Origin: an uncultured Alphaproteobacteria bacterium | GTDB taxonomy: Bacteria; Pseudomonadota; Alphaproteobacteria; UBA6615 | DNA length: 64,000 bases | Assembly: GCA_943787445.1 (NCBI GenBank) | Contig: CALSML010000015.1 | Location: 1 to 64,000, forward strand | Reading direction: 5' to 3' | Shown here: positions 8,675 to 17,375 of the stretch, in pieces | How the letters are laid out: every line of letters begins with the position of its first letter | How positions within the stretch are numbered: the stretch's first letter is position 1 | Program-made: the position numbers and the translations under genes | Notes under the pieces: model-generated | Database searches by the model: none | The model's input: only the letters and a program-made list of their open reading frames with translations | Told to the model about the DNA's origin: nothing

Positions 8675-8716
8675 AAAAAAAGCCGGGCGCGCGCCCAACA
8701 ACCTCTGAAACCCGGC
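8675..8716 (-). terminator. Rho-independent terminator after the flavin monooxygenase
   Basis: Reading leftward just past the monooxygenase stop, GCCGGG (8711-8716) can pair with CCCGGC (8682-8687), followed at once by a run of seven T. A smaller internal GC-rich hairpin (GGGCG/CGCCC) can form next to it. This ends the CoA-transferase/monooxygenase unit before the cytochrome b gene. Confidence 0.65.
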
Positions 8717-8717
8717 C

Positions 8718-10313
8718 CTATCGCGTCAACCGCACCACATGGTCGAGCAACTCCCCGGCGCGGGCGGCAAGTCGGATCGCCGCCACATATCGGTCCGGGC
8801 GCAGCAATATCGCGCGATCGAGATAACCCGACAAAGGCGGATCGCTGAAATAGCGCGACACGTCCCGCACAACCGGAAATTCATCGCTGACCGGGTTCAT
8901 CCATTCCGGCGTGAGCCCCACAACCGATGCGCCCGCCGCGGCAAATCTGTCGGCCAGTGCCGTGTCCAAGAGTCGGTCGGGGTATTCCGAGAAAACCAGC
9001 ACGACCGGGCCCTCGGGCAGAACCGCATCCAGCAATTGGGGGCTGCGATCCGACATCTCGACAACCGGTTGCGGGAGAAGGCGCCCGACCATGGAGTTTC
9101 CGCCATCCCCGGCATCCGGCCAGATCAGCCCGGCCTCGAAACGCGGCGGTGGCTTGAAGCGCATCTGTGCGAAATAATCCCGCACCCGCGGAACGATTCC
9201 CAGCACCCGAAACGCCCCGCGCACCAAAGCGCCCTGCAGCACGGATGTGGGCATCATGATCCGGCCCAGGGTCAGGGCAAGCTGGATCATCGCCAGGGTA
9301 TGGGGCTTTCGCTCCACTTCATAACTGTCGAGGAAATCCTCCGAGACCGCACCGCGCACGGCCGCCGACAGCTTCCAGGACAGATTGTGGGCATCCCGCA
9401 GGCCACTGTTCATGCCCTGACCGGCAAAGGGCGGCGAGAGATGTGCCGCATCTCCCGCCAGAAAGACCCGGTTCTCGCGCCAGCGCTCGGCAACCCGTGC
9501 ATGAAAGGTATAGACCCGCTTGCGGCGAATGGGGGCATCCCCGTCCGGCCCCGCGTCACGCAACAGGTCACGCACAAACTCTTCGCTGGTGGCGAGGTTC
9601 TCGTCTTCTTCCGCGCGCAGGAGAAATTCGTAACGGCGGATCCCGTCAGGTCCGGGCAGGGAGATATTCGGTCGCCGCGGATTGCACGACACTTCCGTGT
9701 GGCGGAACCGATTGGACGTCGCGGACATATCCACGATCAGCCAGCGCTCAGTAAAAGTCGAACCGACCAGTTCGATGCCCAGTGACTTCCGGATATCCGA
9801 ACGCCCCCCGTCACAGGCGACCATGTAGTCCGCCGTCACCTGCACCATCGTCCCGTCATCACGCCGTATCTCGGCATGGACCTTGTTGGCAGATTGCGTG
9901 AAACCGACAAGCTCATACCCGAGACAGCACGACACATCGTCGAACCGCGCCAGACCATCCAGCAAAACCTGCTCAAGCTCGGGCTGCTGAAAGGCATTCC
10001 GCTTGTCGAAACCGAAAGTTTTCGAAACCGGGTCGACCAGCGCGAAACAATCACCATGGGGCCCGAGATAGCGCGAGCCATAGCCGCGCGCGACGATGGC
10101 CTCCACCGCGGCATCGAGCCCGGCGGCCTGCATGGTGCGCATGGATTCATCATCGATGGAAACCGCCCGCGGTTCGTCCACCGTCCTGGAATTGCGTTCG
10201 ACAAGGACGGTCCGTGTGCCGCCTTTCCCCAGCAGATTGGCCAGAGTCAGTCCCGTCGGACCGGCACCGACGATCAGAATTCCGGTTTCCAGCTCCGTGA
10301 CGGGACCCTCCAT
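8718..10313 (-). CDS. Class A FAD-dependent monooxygenase, MhpA/PheA-like (531 aa)
   Basis: This is an aromatic hydroxylase-type flavoprotein. The FAD dinucleotide fold GAGPTG is at about 17-22, the DG motif ACDGGRSD at about 160 and the GD motif GDAAHLSPPFAGQGMNSG at about 290. The C-terminal 130 residues form the thioredoxin-like tail of the 3-(3-hydroxyphenyl)propionate hydroxylase group. These enzymes use NAD(P)H and O2 to hydroxylate phenolic acids. Its ATG overlaps the TGA of the CoA-transferase by one base (TGATG), so both are one translation unit. With the CoA-transferase and acyl-CoA dehydrogenase upstream, it suggests aromatic or alicyclic acid breakdown. The exact substrate is not readable. 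Confidence 0.85.
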   Translation of the reverse strand: MEGPVTELETGILIVGAGPTGLTLANLLGKGGTRTVLVERNSRTVDEPRAVSIDDESMRTMQAAGLDAAVEAIVARGYGSRYLGPHGDCFALVDPVSKTFGFDKRNAFQQPELEQVLLDGLARFDDVSCCLGYELVGFTQSANKVHAEIRRDDGTMVQVTADYMVACDGGRSDIRKSLGIELVGSTFTERWLIVDMSATSNRFRHTEVSCNPRRPNISLPGPDGIRRYEFLLRAEEDENLATSEEFVRDLLRDAGPDGDAPIRRKRVYTFHARVAERWRENRVFLAGDAAHLSPPFAGQGMNSGLRDAHNLSWKLSAAVRGAVSEDFLDSYEVERKPHTLAMIQLALTLGRIMMPTSVLQGALVRGAFRVLGIVPRVRDYFAQMRFKPPPRFEAGLIWPDAGDGGNSMVGRLLPQPVVEMSDRSPQLLDAVLPEGPVVLVFSEYPDRLLDTALADRFAAAGASVVGLTPEWMNPVSDEFPVVRDVSRYFSDPPLSGYLDRAILLRPDRYVAAIRLAARAGELLDHVVRLTR

Positions 10314-11521
10314 CAGCCGCGTTGCCCGAACAGGACGTTCCGCGCATAGAGGTCATCCACCGTTTCGGCAGACATGCCAAGCAGATCACCGAGCACACCG
10401 GGCGCGGAACTACCAAACGGCGCCACCCAGCTTTGCGCGGTTGAAGGTGCATCACCAAACGCAAAGGGCGGGTTGGGCACCTGAAAACTGCCCGCCCCGT
10501 CCGTGACCGTAGCGAAAGCCTCCCGATGGACCAGCTGCGGATCGTCGAAGAGTTCGTGCAGTTCGCGGTAGCGCGCACAGGGGACCTTGCCCGCCATCAA
10601 CACCCGTTCGCACTCATCGGCATCGCGGGTGGATGTCCAGGCTTCGACCAGCGCCATCAGATCGGCATAATTCCTGTTGCGATCGGGATGGGTCAGGAAG
10701 CGTGGATCCTCGATCCATTCGGGATGTCCCATCGCCCGGGCCATGTTCTCGAAGGTGACCTGCCCGCCCGGCGCCACCATGACAAAGCCATCACGGGCGC
10801 GTACCGGCTGATAGTATCCGCGCAGATGTTCGGCGCCGACCTGCACCGTCTGCATTTCATAGACCAGCAGCCAGATCACACTTTCGAGCAGCGAGACATC
10901 GATGAACCGGCCAACCCCCGTGCGCTCACGCGCAAACAGCGACGCGTTGATCGCGCCAAAGGCCTGCACAGCCGCCATGACATCAGCCAGAAAGATGCCG
11001 ATCGAGCCCGGCCGGGTCATTTCGGGCTGCTGCTGCATATAGGCCATCTCGTAACCCGAGGCCGCCTGCACCACCGGCGCATAGGCCGGGTTCCGGGATG
11101 CCGGCCCGGTCTGCCCGAAGCCGGAAATCGAACAATAGATGACGTCCGGGCGAACCGCGCGAATGGCAGCATGATCGAGCCCGAGACGGGCCATCACACC
11201 GGGACGCGCATTCTCCACCACCACGTCACAATGGCGCGCGAGATCGAGTGCCAGCGCGCGACCCTCGGCTGACTTCAGATCCACCGCCAGACTGTGCTTG
11301 CCGCAATTGAGGTGGCCATAGACGGCGCTTTCCCCGTCCCGGATCGGAATGGCGCGCCGGTTCTGTTCGCCGCCGGGGGATTCGATCTTGATGACCTCCG
11401 CCCCCATATCGGCGAGCTGGCGGGTGCAGTAGGGGCCCGCCATCATCGTGGTAAAATCGAGAACCCGAACGCCGTCGAGCAAACCCGCTGTGGTCACGCC
11501 GCTATCTCCGTCGTCATGCAT
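10313..11521 (-). CDS. Class III (CaiB/BaiF-family) CoA-transferase (402 aa)
   Basis: Residues 12-60 carry the family opening (LLDGVRVLDFTTMMAGP, YCTRQLADMGAEVIKIE). NAYPAV-like and GFGQTGP segments follow, and the likely catalytic Asp is in FLADVMAAVQ. The enzyme moves CoA between a CoA thioester and a free carboxylic acid via an aspartyl anhydride. Length is normal for the family. It lies between the acyl-CoA dehydrogenase (9-base gap) and the monooxygenase (1-base overlap) on the same strand, so it probably activates the acid that the dehydrogenase or monooxygenase then attacks. Sequence reading does not identify the acid. Confidence 0.9.
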   Translation of the reverse strand: MHDDGDSGVTTAGLLDGVRVLDFTTMMAGPYCTRQLADMGAEVIKIESPGGEQNRRAIPIRDGESAVYGHLNCGKHSLAVDLKSAEGRALALDLARHCDVVVENARPGVMARLGLDHAAIRAVRPDVIYCSISGFGQTGPASRNPAYAPVVQAASGYEMAYMQQQPEMTRPGSIGIFLADVMAAVQAFGAINASLFARERTGVGRFIDVSLLESVIWLLVYEMQTVQVGAEHLRGYYQPVRARDGFVMVAPGGQVTFENMARAMGHPEWIEDPRFLTHPDRNRNYADLMALVEAWTSTRDADECERVLMAGKVPCARYRELHELFDDPQLVHREAFATVTDGAGSFQVPNPPFAFGDAPSTAQSWVAPFGSSAPGVLGDLLGMSAETVDDLYARNVLFGQRG

Positions 11522-11530
11522 GGTGTTGCG

Positions 11531-12688
11531 CTATTTCAAAAGATCGCGTGCGATCAGCATGCGCTGAATCTGGTTGGTGCCTTCGAAGATCTGCGTGACC
11601 TTCGCATCCCGCATCATGCGCTCCACCGGGAATTCCTTCATATAGCCATAACCACCCAGAATCTGGACGGCATCGGTGGTGACCTTCATGGCCGCATCGC
11701 TGGCCAGGGTCTTGACCATGGCCGACAGCCCGCCATAACCCTCCATCTCGCCGGCGTCGTAGCGCGCCGTGACCTCGTAAAGCAGCGAACGCGCCGCTTC
11801 GATCTGCATCGCCATATCCGCCATCATGAACTGCAATCCCTGAAATTCGGCAATGGGCTTGCCGAACTGCTCACGTTCCCTGGCGAAATTGACAGCCTGT
11901 TCAAGCGCCCCCTGAGCGATGCCCACCGCCGAAGCCGACATGGCCGGCCGGTTGAACTCCATGCACTTCATGGCGATCTTGAACCCTTCGCCATCGCCAC
12001 CGATCATCGCATCAGCCGGCACGCGCACATCCTCGAAGAAGAAGTCGCAGTTCGGGGTCGCGCCGTTGTAGCCCATCTTCCTGTTCTTCGGCCCGCGGGT
12101 CACACCCGGCAGAGACGTGTCCACGATGAAGGCAGATACACCCTTGGCGCGCGGCGCATCATTGCTGCGCGCAAAGACCAGCACATATTCGGCAACCGGA
12201 CCGCAGGTGACAAAAATCTTGTTGCCGGTGATCCGCCAGTCATCGCCGTCACGCACCGCGCGGGTACGCAGCGCGGCCGCGTCCGATCCGGCCTCCGGTT
12301 CGGACAGGGCAAAGGCCACGATCGTCCGCCCTTCGGCCAGCATCGGAAAATATTTCTGCTTCTGGGCTTCGGTGCCGCCAAACAGCAGAGGCAAGGCCAT
12401 GCCATTGCCGTTCTCGCCCACCATCACCGAAAGCGACAGGGAAAACCGCGCCAGCTCCTCCCGCGCGATGCAGAGCTTGGTCAAGGAACCTTCCGGCCCG
12501 CCATAGGCCTCGGGCACGCTCCATTGCAGCAGGCCCATATCTCCAAATTTGGGAATCACTTCTGCGGGGAAACGATCCTCATGATCGATCTCATCAGCGA
12601 TCGGCGCAACCTCACGCTCGGCAAACCGCCGAATCTGATCCCGGAAAATCCGGTCATCCTCGGTAAAATGAATCGGCGTGAAAGCCAT
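11531..12688 (-). CDS. Acyl-CoA dehydrogenase (385 aa)
   Basis: The full-length fold is present: N-terminal helical domain, the FAD/substrate signature FALSEPEAGSDAAALRT near residue 125, and the C-terminal helical domain. The catalytic base Glu sits in IFEGTNQIQRM near the end. It oxidises an acyl-CoA at the alpha-beta bond and passes electrons to electron-transfer flavoprotein. Length and spacing are those of short- or branched-chain enzymes, but chain length cannot be told by eye. It is the first gene of a three-gene unit with the CoA-transferase and the flavin monooxygenase. The 118 bases upstream hold no gene I can support. Confidence 0.93.
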   Translation of the reverse strand: MAFTPIHFTEDDRIFRDQIRRFAEREVAPIADEIDHEDRFPAEVIPKFGDMGLLQWSVPEAYGGPEGSLTKLCIAREELARFSLSLSVMVGENGNGMALPLLFGGTEAQKQKYFPMLAEGRTIVAFALSEPEAGSDAAALRTRAVRDGDDWRITGNKIFVTCGPVAEYVLVFARSNDAPRAKGVSAFIVDTSLPGVTRGPKNRKMGYNGATPNCDFFFEDVRVPADAMIGGDGEGFKIAMKCMEFNRPAMSASAVGIAQGALEQAVNFAREREQFGKPIAEFQGLQFMMADMAMQIEAARSLLYEVTARYDAGEMEGYGGLSAMVKTLASDAAMKVTTDAVQILGGYGYMKEFPVERMMRDAKVTQIFEGTNQIQRMLIARDLLK

Positions 12689-12806
12689 GTGTCATCCCCC
12701 AACCGAAGCGCTCGCTGCGCCTTCATCTAATTGATGCCCCAGTTCTGCAAGCCCTGAACCGTCGGGGTCAACACAATTCCAAGTGACTGCCCCGGCATGT
12801 CTGATC

Positions 12807-14537
12807 CTAAAAAATCTCAGGCTCCTCGATCACCGCGCCCGCCTGAAGATAATCGAAGTCGCATCCCTTATTGGCCTGAGTCACATGCTGAGCATACATG
12901 GACACATAGCCACGCTCGGGGATGGTCCGGTGCGGTGTCCAGTCGACGCGCCGGCGCGCCAGTTCCGTCTCATCCACCTGCAGGTTCAGAATCCGGCCCT
13001 GCACATCGAGGGTGATCAGATCGCCATCCTGAACAAGCCCGAGTGTCCCGCCCACATGGGCTTCCGGTGCCACGTGCAACACACAGGTGCCGTAACTGGT
13101 GCCCGACATACGGGCATCGGAGATCCGCACCATATCGCGCACGCCCTGCTCGAGAATTTTCTTCGGGATCGGCAGCAAACCCCATTCGGGCATGCCCGGT
13201 GCCCCGACAGGACCGGCATTCTGCAACACCAGAACGGAATCCGGCGTGACCTCCAGATCAGGGTCATCCACCCGGGCTTCCATATCTGCCCGGTCCTTGA
13301 AGACGACAGCCGGACCCGTGTGATTCAGCAAGGCGGGGTCGGCCGCACTCTGTTTGATGACGCAGCCATCAAGGGCCAGATTACCGAACAGCACCACCGT
13401 GCCCCCATCAGCGCTGAGGGCGCTGTCCACCCGACGGATCACATCATCATTGTGGATCTCGGCACCGGCGCAATTCTCACCCAACGTGGTGCCAACAACC
13501 GTCATACAGCTCCCGTCGATCAGATCACCCAACTCGGCGATCAGCGCCCGCAACCCGCCGGCGTAATAGAAGTCCTCCATCAGATGTTCACCGGAGGGGC
13601 GGATATTGGCGAGCCAGGGCGTGGTCTTCGAGATTTCGTCGAACCGCGTCAGGGGCAGGTCCACATGCACACGTCCGGCCATCGCCACCAGGTGAATGAT
13701 CGCATTGGTCGAGCCCCCAATGGCCATATCGACCGTGATGGCGTTCTCGAAGGCCGCACGGGTCATGATGTCGGAGGGTTTCACATCCTCCCAGACCATC
13801 TCGACAATCCGTCGCCCGGTCGCCGTCGCCATCACCGCGTGATTGGCATCGGGTGCCGGAATGGAAGACGCGCCCGGCAGGGTCATGCCGAGGGTTTCGG
13901 CCAGAGACATCATCGTCGCCGCCGTGCCCATGGTCATGCAGGTGCCCGCCGACCGTGCGGTACCGGCCAGCACCTGATCGACGGTTTCCGCCGAGACCTT
14001 GCCGGCGCGAAACTCGGTGTAATACTTCCAGTGATCGGTGCCGCTGCCCAAGGTCTGACCGTTCCAGTAGCCCCGCAGCATCGGTCCGGCGGGCACATAG
14101 ATGGACGGGATGTCCATTGAGGATGCGCCCATCAGCAGGGCTGGCGTGGTCTTGTCGCAGCCGCCCATCAGCACGGCACCGTCGACCGGATAGCTGCGCA
14201 GCAACTCCTCGGTCTCCAGCGCAAGAAGGTTGCGATAGAGCATGGTGGTGGGCTTCATCAGGATCTCGCCCAGCGAAATCGCCGGCAGCTCGATCGGGAA
14301 GCCACCCGCCTGCAACACGCCGCGCTTGATCGCCTGCACCCGCTCGGGGAAATGCCCGTGGCAGGTGTTCATCTCCGACCAGGTGTTGACGATCCCGATG
14401 ATCGGCTTGCCCGCATAGTCGCCGGGCTCAAAACCAAGCTGCCGCCAGCGACCGCGATGGGAGAAGGCGCGCATACTCTCGCCGCCGAACCATCGGTGGG
14501 TGCGCAGGTCTTCAGGGGATTTTCTCTCTCTGGTCAT
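12807..14537 (-). CDS. IlvD/Edd-family dehydratase, sugar-acid type (576 aa)
   Basis: The enzyme is an iron-sulfur dehydratase. Cluster cysteines are seen in MNTCHGHF, MGGCDKTTP and GTCMTMGTA. The opening RTHRWFGGESMRAFSHRGRW is typical of the pentonate/hexonate dehydratase branch (such as L-arabinonate dehydratase) and unlike plain IlvD, so a sugar acid is the likelier substrate than dihydroxyisovalerate. A frame extends nine codons further upstream, but the ATG at 14535-14537 follows a GGAGA ribosome site at good distance and gives the usual family start. It is divergent from the aldo/keto reductase gene, with a shared intergenic region of about 140 bases, consistent with joint control of a sugar pathway. 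Confidence 0.88.
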   Translation of the reverse strand: MTRERKSPEDLRTHRWFGGESMRAFSHRGRWRQLGFEPGDYAGKPIIGIVNTWSEMNTCHGHFPERVQAIKRGVLQAGGFPIELPAISLGEILMKPTTMLYRNLLALETEELLRSYPVDGAVLMGGCDKTTPALLMGASSMDIPSIYVPAGPMLRGYWNGQTLGSGTDHWKYYTEFRAGKVSAETVDQVLAGTARSAGTCMTMGTAATMMSLAETLGMTLPGASSIPAPDANHAVMATATGRRIVEMVWEDVKPSDIMTRAAFENAITVDMAIGGSTNAIIHLVAMAGRVHVDLPLTRFDEISKTTPWLANIRPSGEHLMEDFYYAGGLRALIAELGDLIDGSCMTVVGTTLGENCAGAEIHNDDVIRRVDSALSADGGTVVLFGNLALDGCVIKQSAADPALLNHTGPAVVFKDRADMEARVDDPDLEVTPDSVLVLQNAGPVGAPGMPEWGLLPIPKKILEQGVRDMVRISDARMSGTSYGTCVLHVAPEAHVGGTLGLVQDGDLITLDVQGRILNLQVDETELARRRVDWTPHRTIPERGYVSMYAQHVTQANKGCDFDYLQAGAVIEEPEIF

Positions 14538-14678
14538 GGACCCGGTCTCCGGCAGGAACATCAAATGACACCCAGAATGCGCGAGCCCGCCGCAAATAAC
14601 CAGCCATGGTCGCTTGAGACTTGAGGGGCTCGCTTGCGGCCCCTACCATTCTGTTACAACCGGTTTTCGAGGATCATC

Positions 14679-15527
14679 ATGTCAAACCCCATCGCGCCGA
14701 AACTCTCAGCCCACGGCGCCGAAATGCCCACCCTTGGCTACGGCACCATGCTCTTTCCCGAACCCGAGCATGCGATCGAACTGATCCTTCACGCCCTCAA
14801 TTCCGGCTACCGCCATATTGACACCGCCCGCAAATACGGCTCGGAGCCATGGGTCGGCGAAGCCATGCGCGCATCCGGTCTGCCGCGCGACGAGATCTGG
14901 GTCACCACAAAGGTGACCGAGGAAAACGCCAAGGCCGATGACTTCGCCCGCTCGGTCGATACGAGCCTGGAAGCCCTCGGCCTCGACCATGTGGATCTGC
15001 TGCTGATCCACTGGCCCCAGCCTCGCGTACCTTTGGAGGAAACTCTTGGTGCGCTCGCCAAGGCCAAACGCGATGGTCTGGCCCGGCATATCGGCGTTTC
15101 GAACTTCACCATCCCCTTGCTCGACGAAGCGATGGCCAAATGTCCCGAACCGCTGATCACCAACCAGATCGAGTACCACGCCTATATCCGCCAGGACCGG
15201 CTGATCACGGCCTGCCGAAAACACGGCCTGCTCGTGACGTGCCATGCGCCCCTCGCCCGCGGCGCCATGCTCGACGACCCGGTGATCGTCGACATAGCCA
15301 GCACCCACGGCAAGACCCCGGCACAGATCGCCCTGCGCTGGCTGGTGCAGCAGTCCAATGTCGCGATCGTGCCGCGAGCGCTTGAGATTTCGGAGATTGA
15401 GGAAAATATCGGCATCTTCGATTTTGCCCTCAGCGAGACCGAAATGGCCCGTATCGTTACCCTGCAGGACAACAATCTGCGGGTTATAAATCCCGAAGTG
15501 CGACGTCCCGTCTGGGATGAAGCCTGA
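14679..15527 (+). CDS. Aldo/keto reductase (282 aa)
   Basis: The NADPH-dependent (alpha/beta)8 oxidoreductase signature is complete: HIDTARKYGSE (catalytic Asp and Tyr), WVTTKV (Lys) and LLLIHWP (His). The C-terminal phosphate-binding strand is present as VAIVPRAL. It belongs to the bacterial 2,5-diketo-gluconate reductase-like group by layout. The start chosen is the ATG at 14679, preceded by GAGG; the longer frame from 14634 adds 15 unlike residues. It is divergent from the sugar-acid dehydratase and overlaps the SnoaL-like gene by 11 bases. That context favours a role in carbonyl or sugar metabolism. Confidence 0.9.
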   Translation: MSNPIAPKLSAHGAEMPTLGYGTMLFPEPEHAIELILHALNSGYRHIDTARKYGSEPWVGEAMRASGLPRDEIWVTTKVTEENAKADDFARSVDTSLEALGLDHVDLLLIHWPQPRVPLEETLGALAKAKRDGLARHIGVSNFTIPLLDEAMAKCPEPLITNQIEYHAYIRQDRLITACRKHGLLVTCHAPLARGAMLDDPVIVDIASTHGKTPAQIALRWLVQQSNVAIVPRALEISEIEENIGIFDFALSETEMARIVTLQDNNLRVINPEVRRPVWDEA

Positions 15528-16338
15528 TCCGGCTACCGGAAATGGCGGCGAACAAAAAAACTTGATGATGCCTGTGGTTCAGGACCGAAAAGCCCAGATC
15601 TGCGCGTTGCTCAAAAGCATCGAAACCGGAGAGCCGGAACCGATCGCTGTCTTCAATCAGCAACAATATATCCAGCACAACCCGCATACCCAGGAAGGCA
15701 GTGAGGGGCTGGAGGAATTGTTCAAGCGCCTGTCTCAGACCTCTCCCCGGGTCAACATCGTGCGCGCCTTCGAAGACGGCGACTATGTCTTCGCCCATAC
15801 CGAATACGACTTCGTCCGGTCCAATATCGGATTTGGGGTGTTTCGGTTTGAGAATGATCACGTCGTTGAACACTGGGACAATATTCAACCGCGCCAGGAC
15901 CCCAACATTTCCGGCCTGACCTTGGTCGAGGGGCCGAGCGAGGCGACAGATCACAACCTGACCGAAACCAATCGACAAACCGTAAGTGCCTTCGTCGAAA
16001 CAGTTCTTGTGCGCCGACAGTTCGCGCAACTGGAAGACCATTTCGAAGGATCAGAACTTATTCAGCACAACCCGCAGCTATCCAACGGGGTAAAAGCATT
16101 TCGCGCGGCCCTGGAAGAACGCAACGGTGCAGGTTTTACAATCGAATACACCCGCCTCCACCGCGTGCTGGCCGAAGGCAATTTCGTCCTCAGTGTTAGT
16201 GAAGGATCGCGGAATGATGTCCACTCGTCATTTTATGATCTCTTCAGACTCAGCAAGGGCAAGCTCGCCGAACATTGGGGCACCATCGAAGACATCCCAC
16301 CGCACAGCGCCTGGAAGAACGACAACGGGAAATTCTAA
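15517..16338 (+). CDS. Double SnoaL-like (NTF2-fold) protein (273 aa)
   Basis: Two copies of a SnoaL/NTF2-like alpha+beta module are visible. Copy one (about 25-130) holds YIQHNPHTQEGSEGL and GFGVFRFENDHVVEHWD. Copy two (about 150-260) holds LIQHNPQLSNGVKAF and FYDLFRLSKGKLAEHWG. The repeated I-Q-H-N-P and E-H-W signatures show internal duplication. The family includes polyketide cyclases and many uncharacterised proteins with a small-molecule pocket. The ATG at 15517 lies inside the end of the aldo/keto reductase; a second start at 15565 would skip a poorly conserved head. The tight overlap suggests it works on the same compound as the reductase. Confidence 0.78.
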   Translation: MKPDPATGNGGEQKNLMMPVVQDRKAQICALLKSIETGEPEPIAVFNQQQYIQHNPHTQEGSEGLEELFKRLSQTSPRVNIVRAFEDGDYVFAHTEYDFVRSNIGFGVFRFENDHVVEHWDNIQPRQDPNISGLTLVEGPSEATDHNLTETNRQTVSAFVETVLVRRQFAQLEDHFEGSELIQHNPQLSNGVKAFRAALEERNGAGFTIEYTRLHRVLAEGNFVLSVSEGSRNDVHSSFYDLFRLSKGKLAEHWGTIEDIPPHSAWKNDNGKF

Positions 16339-16363
16339 CCGAGACCTTCGGTCCATTTCGGCC

Positions 16364-16729
16364 TCAACCACTGCCCCGGTCAACAAAGGCCTCGCTGCCC
16401 AATTCGACCGGATCACCATGGGGCGTCGACAGATAGGCCTCCGTCCAGGCAGCACGCAGATCATTCAGACTGTCCCGGTCCGCGTGATTGCGTTCGATGA
16501 GCATGGTTTCCAGCGCCACTAGCCAGACATCGTAGTAATCCGATCCATCCTCCGGACCACCTGCCTGCAGCGCCTGATCGAGAGCAGCTCCGAAATGGGT
16601 GCCCCATTCCGGCCAGGTGAAAATGCCCGCATTGGCCAGCGCGTGGGTCAGGCCGAATATCTGTGCATGCCAGGGCTCGGCAAAGGGGCGTTCGGGCTCA
16701 AGTGGCTGCGATTCAGGTGGCTGAGACAA
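16364..16729 (-). CDS. Nitrile hydratase accessory protein (P14K-like activator, 121 aa)
   Basis: The protein is similar in size and pattern to the small activators encoded beside cobalt nitrile hydratases, with PFAEPWHAQIFGLTHAL and IFTWPEWGTHF matching the beta-subunit-like N-terminal fold of these proteins. The activator escorts the alpha subunit so cobalt is inserted and the ligand cysteines are oxidised. Its start lies 17 bases inside the end of the beta-subunit gene, so the order is alpha, beta, activator, and translation is coupled. It converges on the SnoaL-like gene with 25 bases between stops. Confidence 0.85.
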   Translation of the reverse strand: MSQPPESQPLEPERPFAEPWHAQIFGLTHALANAGIFTWPEWGTHFGAALDQALQAGGPEDGSDYYDVWLVALETMLIERNHADRDSLNDLRAAWTEAYLSTPHGDPVELGSEAFVDRGSG

Positions 16730-17375
16730 GATAGCTTTCCCAGAGATCGGCCGTCACCGAATGACCCGGCTCGGCTGCTTCACCCCAGATTTCACCGCCC
16801 TCAAACCGCACCGCATAAAGATGCTGCGGCGCGTCCCCAGCCATGGTCGCGCTGACATCGGGGAACACGTGAGCCCCGTGATGCAGCACGATTTCACCCA
16901 CCCGGTCGCGCAGATAGCGCGGCAATCGTGTGTGCCCGCCATGCATATGTCGGGCGGTACGTACCCGATCTCCGGGTGCGAAAGCCGGGGCGGCTTCGAG
17001 GTCTCGATCCGCCGGGCGGCCTTTCGGCAAAAACGCCAGCACACCCGCCGCGTCCACAGGCGGGGTTCGTGGTTCCGCATCCGCGGCTGGTTGCCCGGTG
17101 CACAGCTCTTCCCGGGTGAGCAGGCCTTTCTCGACAGAAAGATTCACCACACCAGCGGCCCATTTCTCGTAATAGCTCATGGCCAGATATTCACTGGGTG
17201 GGAGCCGCTCAAGGGAATGCCGGTTGCCGTCAATGTTCCACAATCGCCAGAATCCCATGAGGAACCGCATCCCCATAACCCGACCTTCCCATGTTTCATG
17301 GAATACCGGTTCATCGGCTTCGATCGGAATCGGCCCGAAACCTTCAACCCCGCCAAGATCGTGAACGCTGTCCAT
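16713..17375 (-). CDS. nthB: Nitrile hydratase beta subunit (220 aa)
   Basis: The start [16 protein letters not shown] is the family hallmark. The N-terminal helical part (WRLWNIDGNRHSLERLPP, YYEKWAAGV) wraps around the alpha subunit. The C-terminal SH3-like barrel contains APGDRVRTARHMHGGHTRLP and HLYAVRFEGGEIWG. With alpha it forms the enzyme that hydrates nitriles to amides. Its ATG overlaps the alpha stop by one base (TAATG). Length is normal for cobalt-type enzymes. The gene looks undamaged. Confidence 0.93.
   Translation of the reverse strand: MDSVHDLGGVEGFGPIPIEADEPVFHETWEGRVMGMRFLMGFWRLWNIDGNRHSLERLPPSEYLAMSYYEKWAAGVVNLSVEKGLLTREELCTGQPAADAEPRTPPVDAAGVLAFLPKGRPADRDLEAAPAFAPGDRVRTARHMHGGHTRLPRYLRDRVGEIVLHHGAHVFPDVSATMAGDAPQHLYAVRFEGGEIWGEAAEPGHSVTADLWESYLVSAT

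Noticed and set aside
11294-12730. Long plus-strand open frames opposite the CoA-transferase and dehydrogenase genes
   Set aside because: They mirror high-GC genes on the other strand, show no family motifs and are rich in His, Arg and Gln as such mirror frames are.
12783-14120. Long plus-strand frame opposite the IlvD/Edd dehydratase
   Set aside because: The minus-strand protein carries all expected motifs; the plus frame has none.
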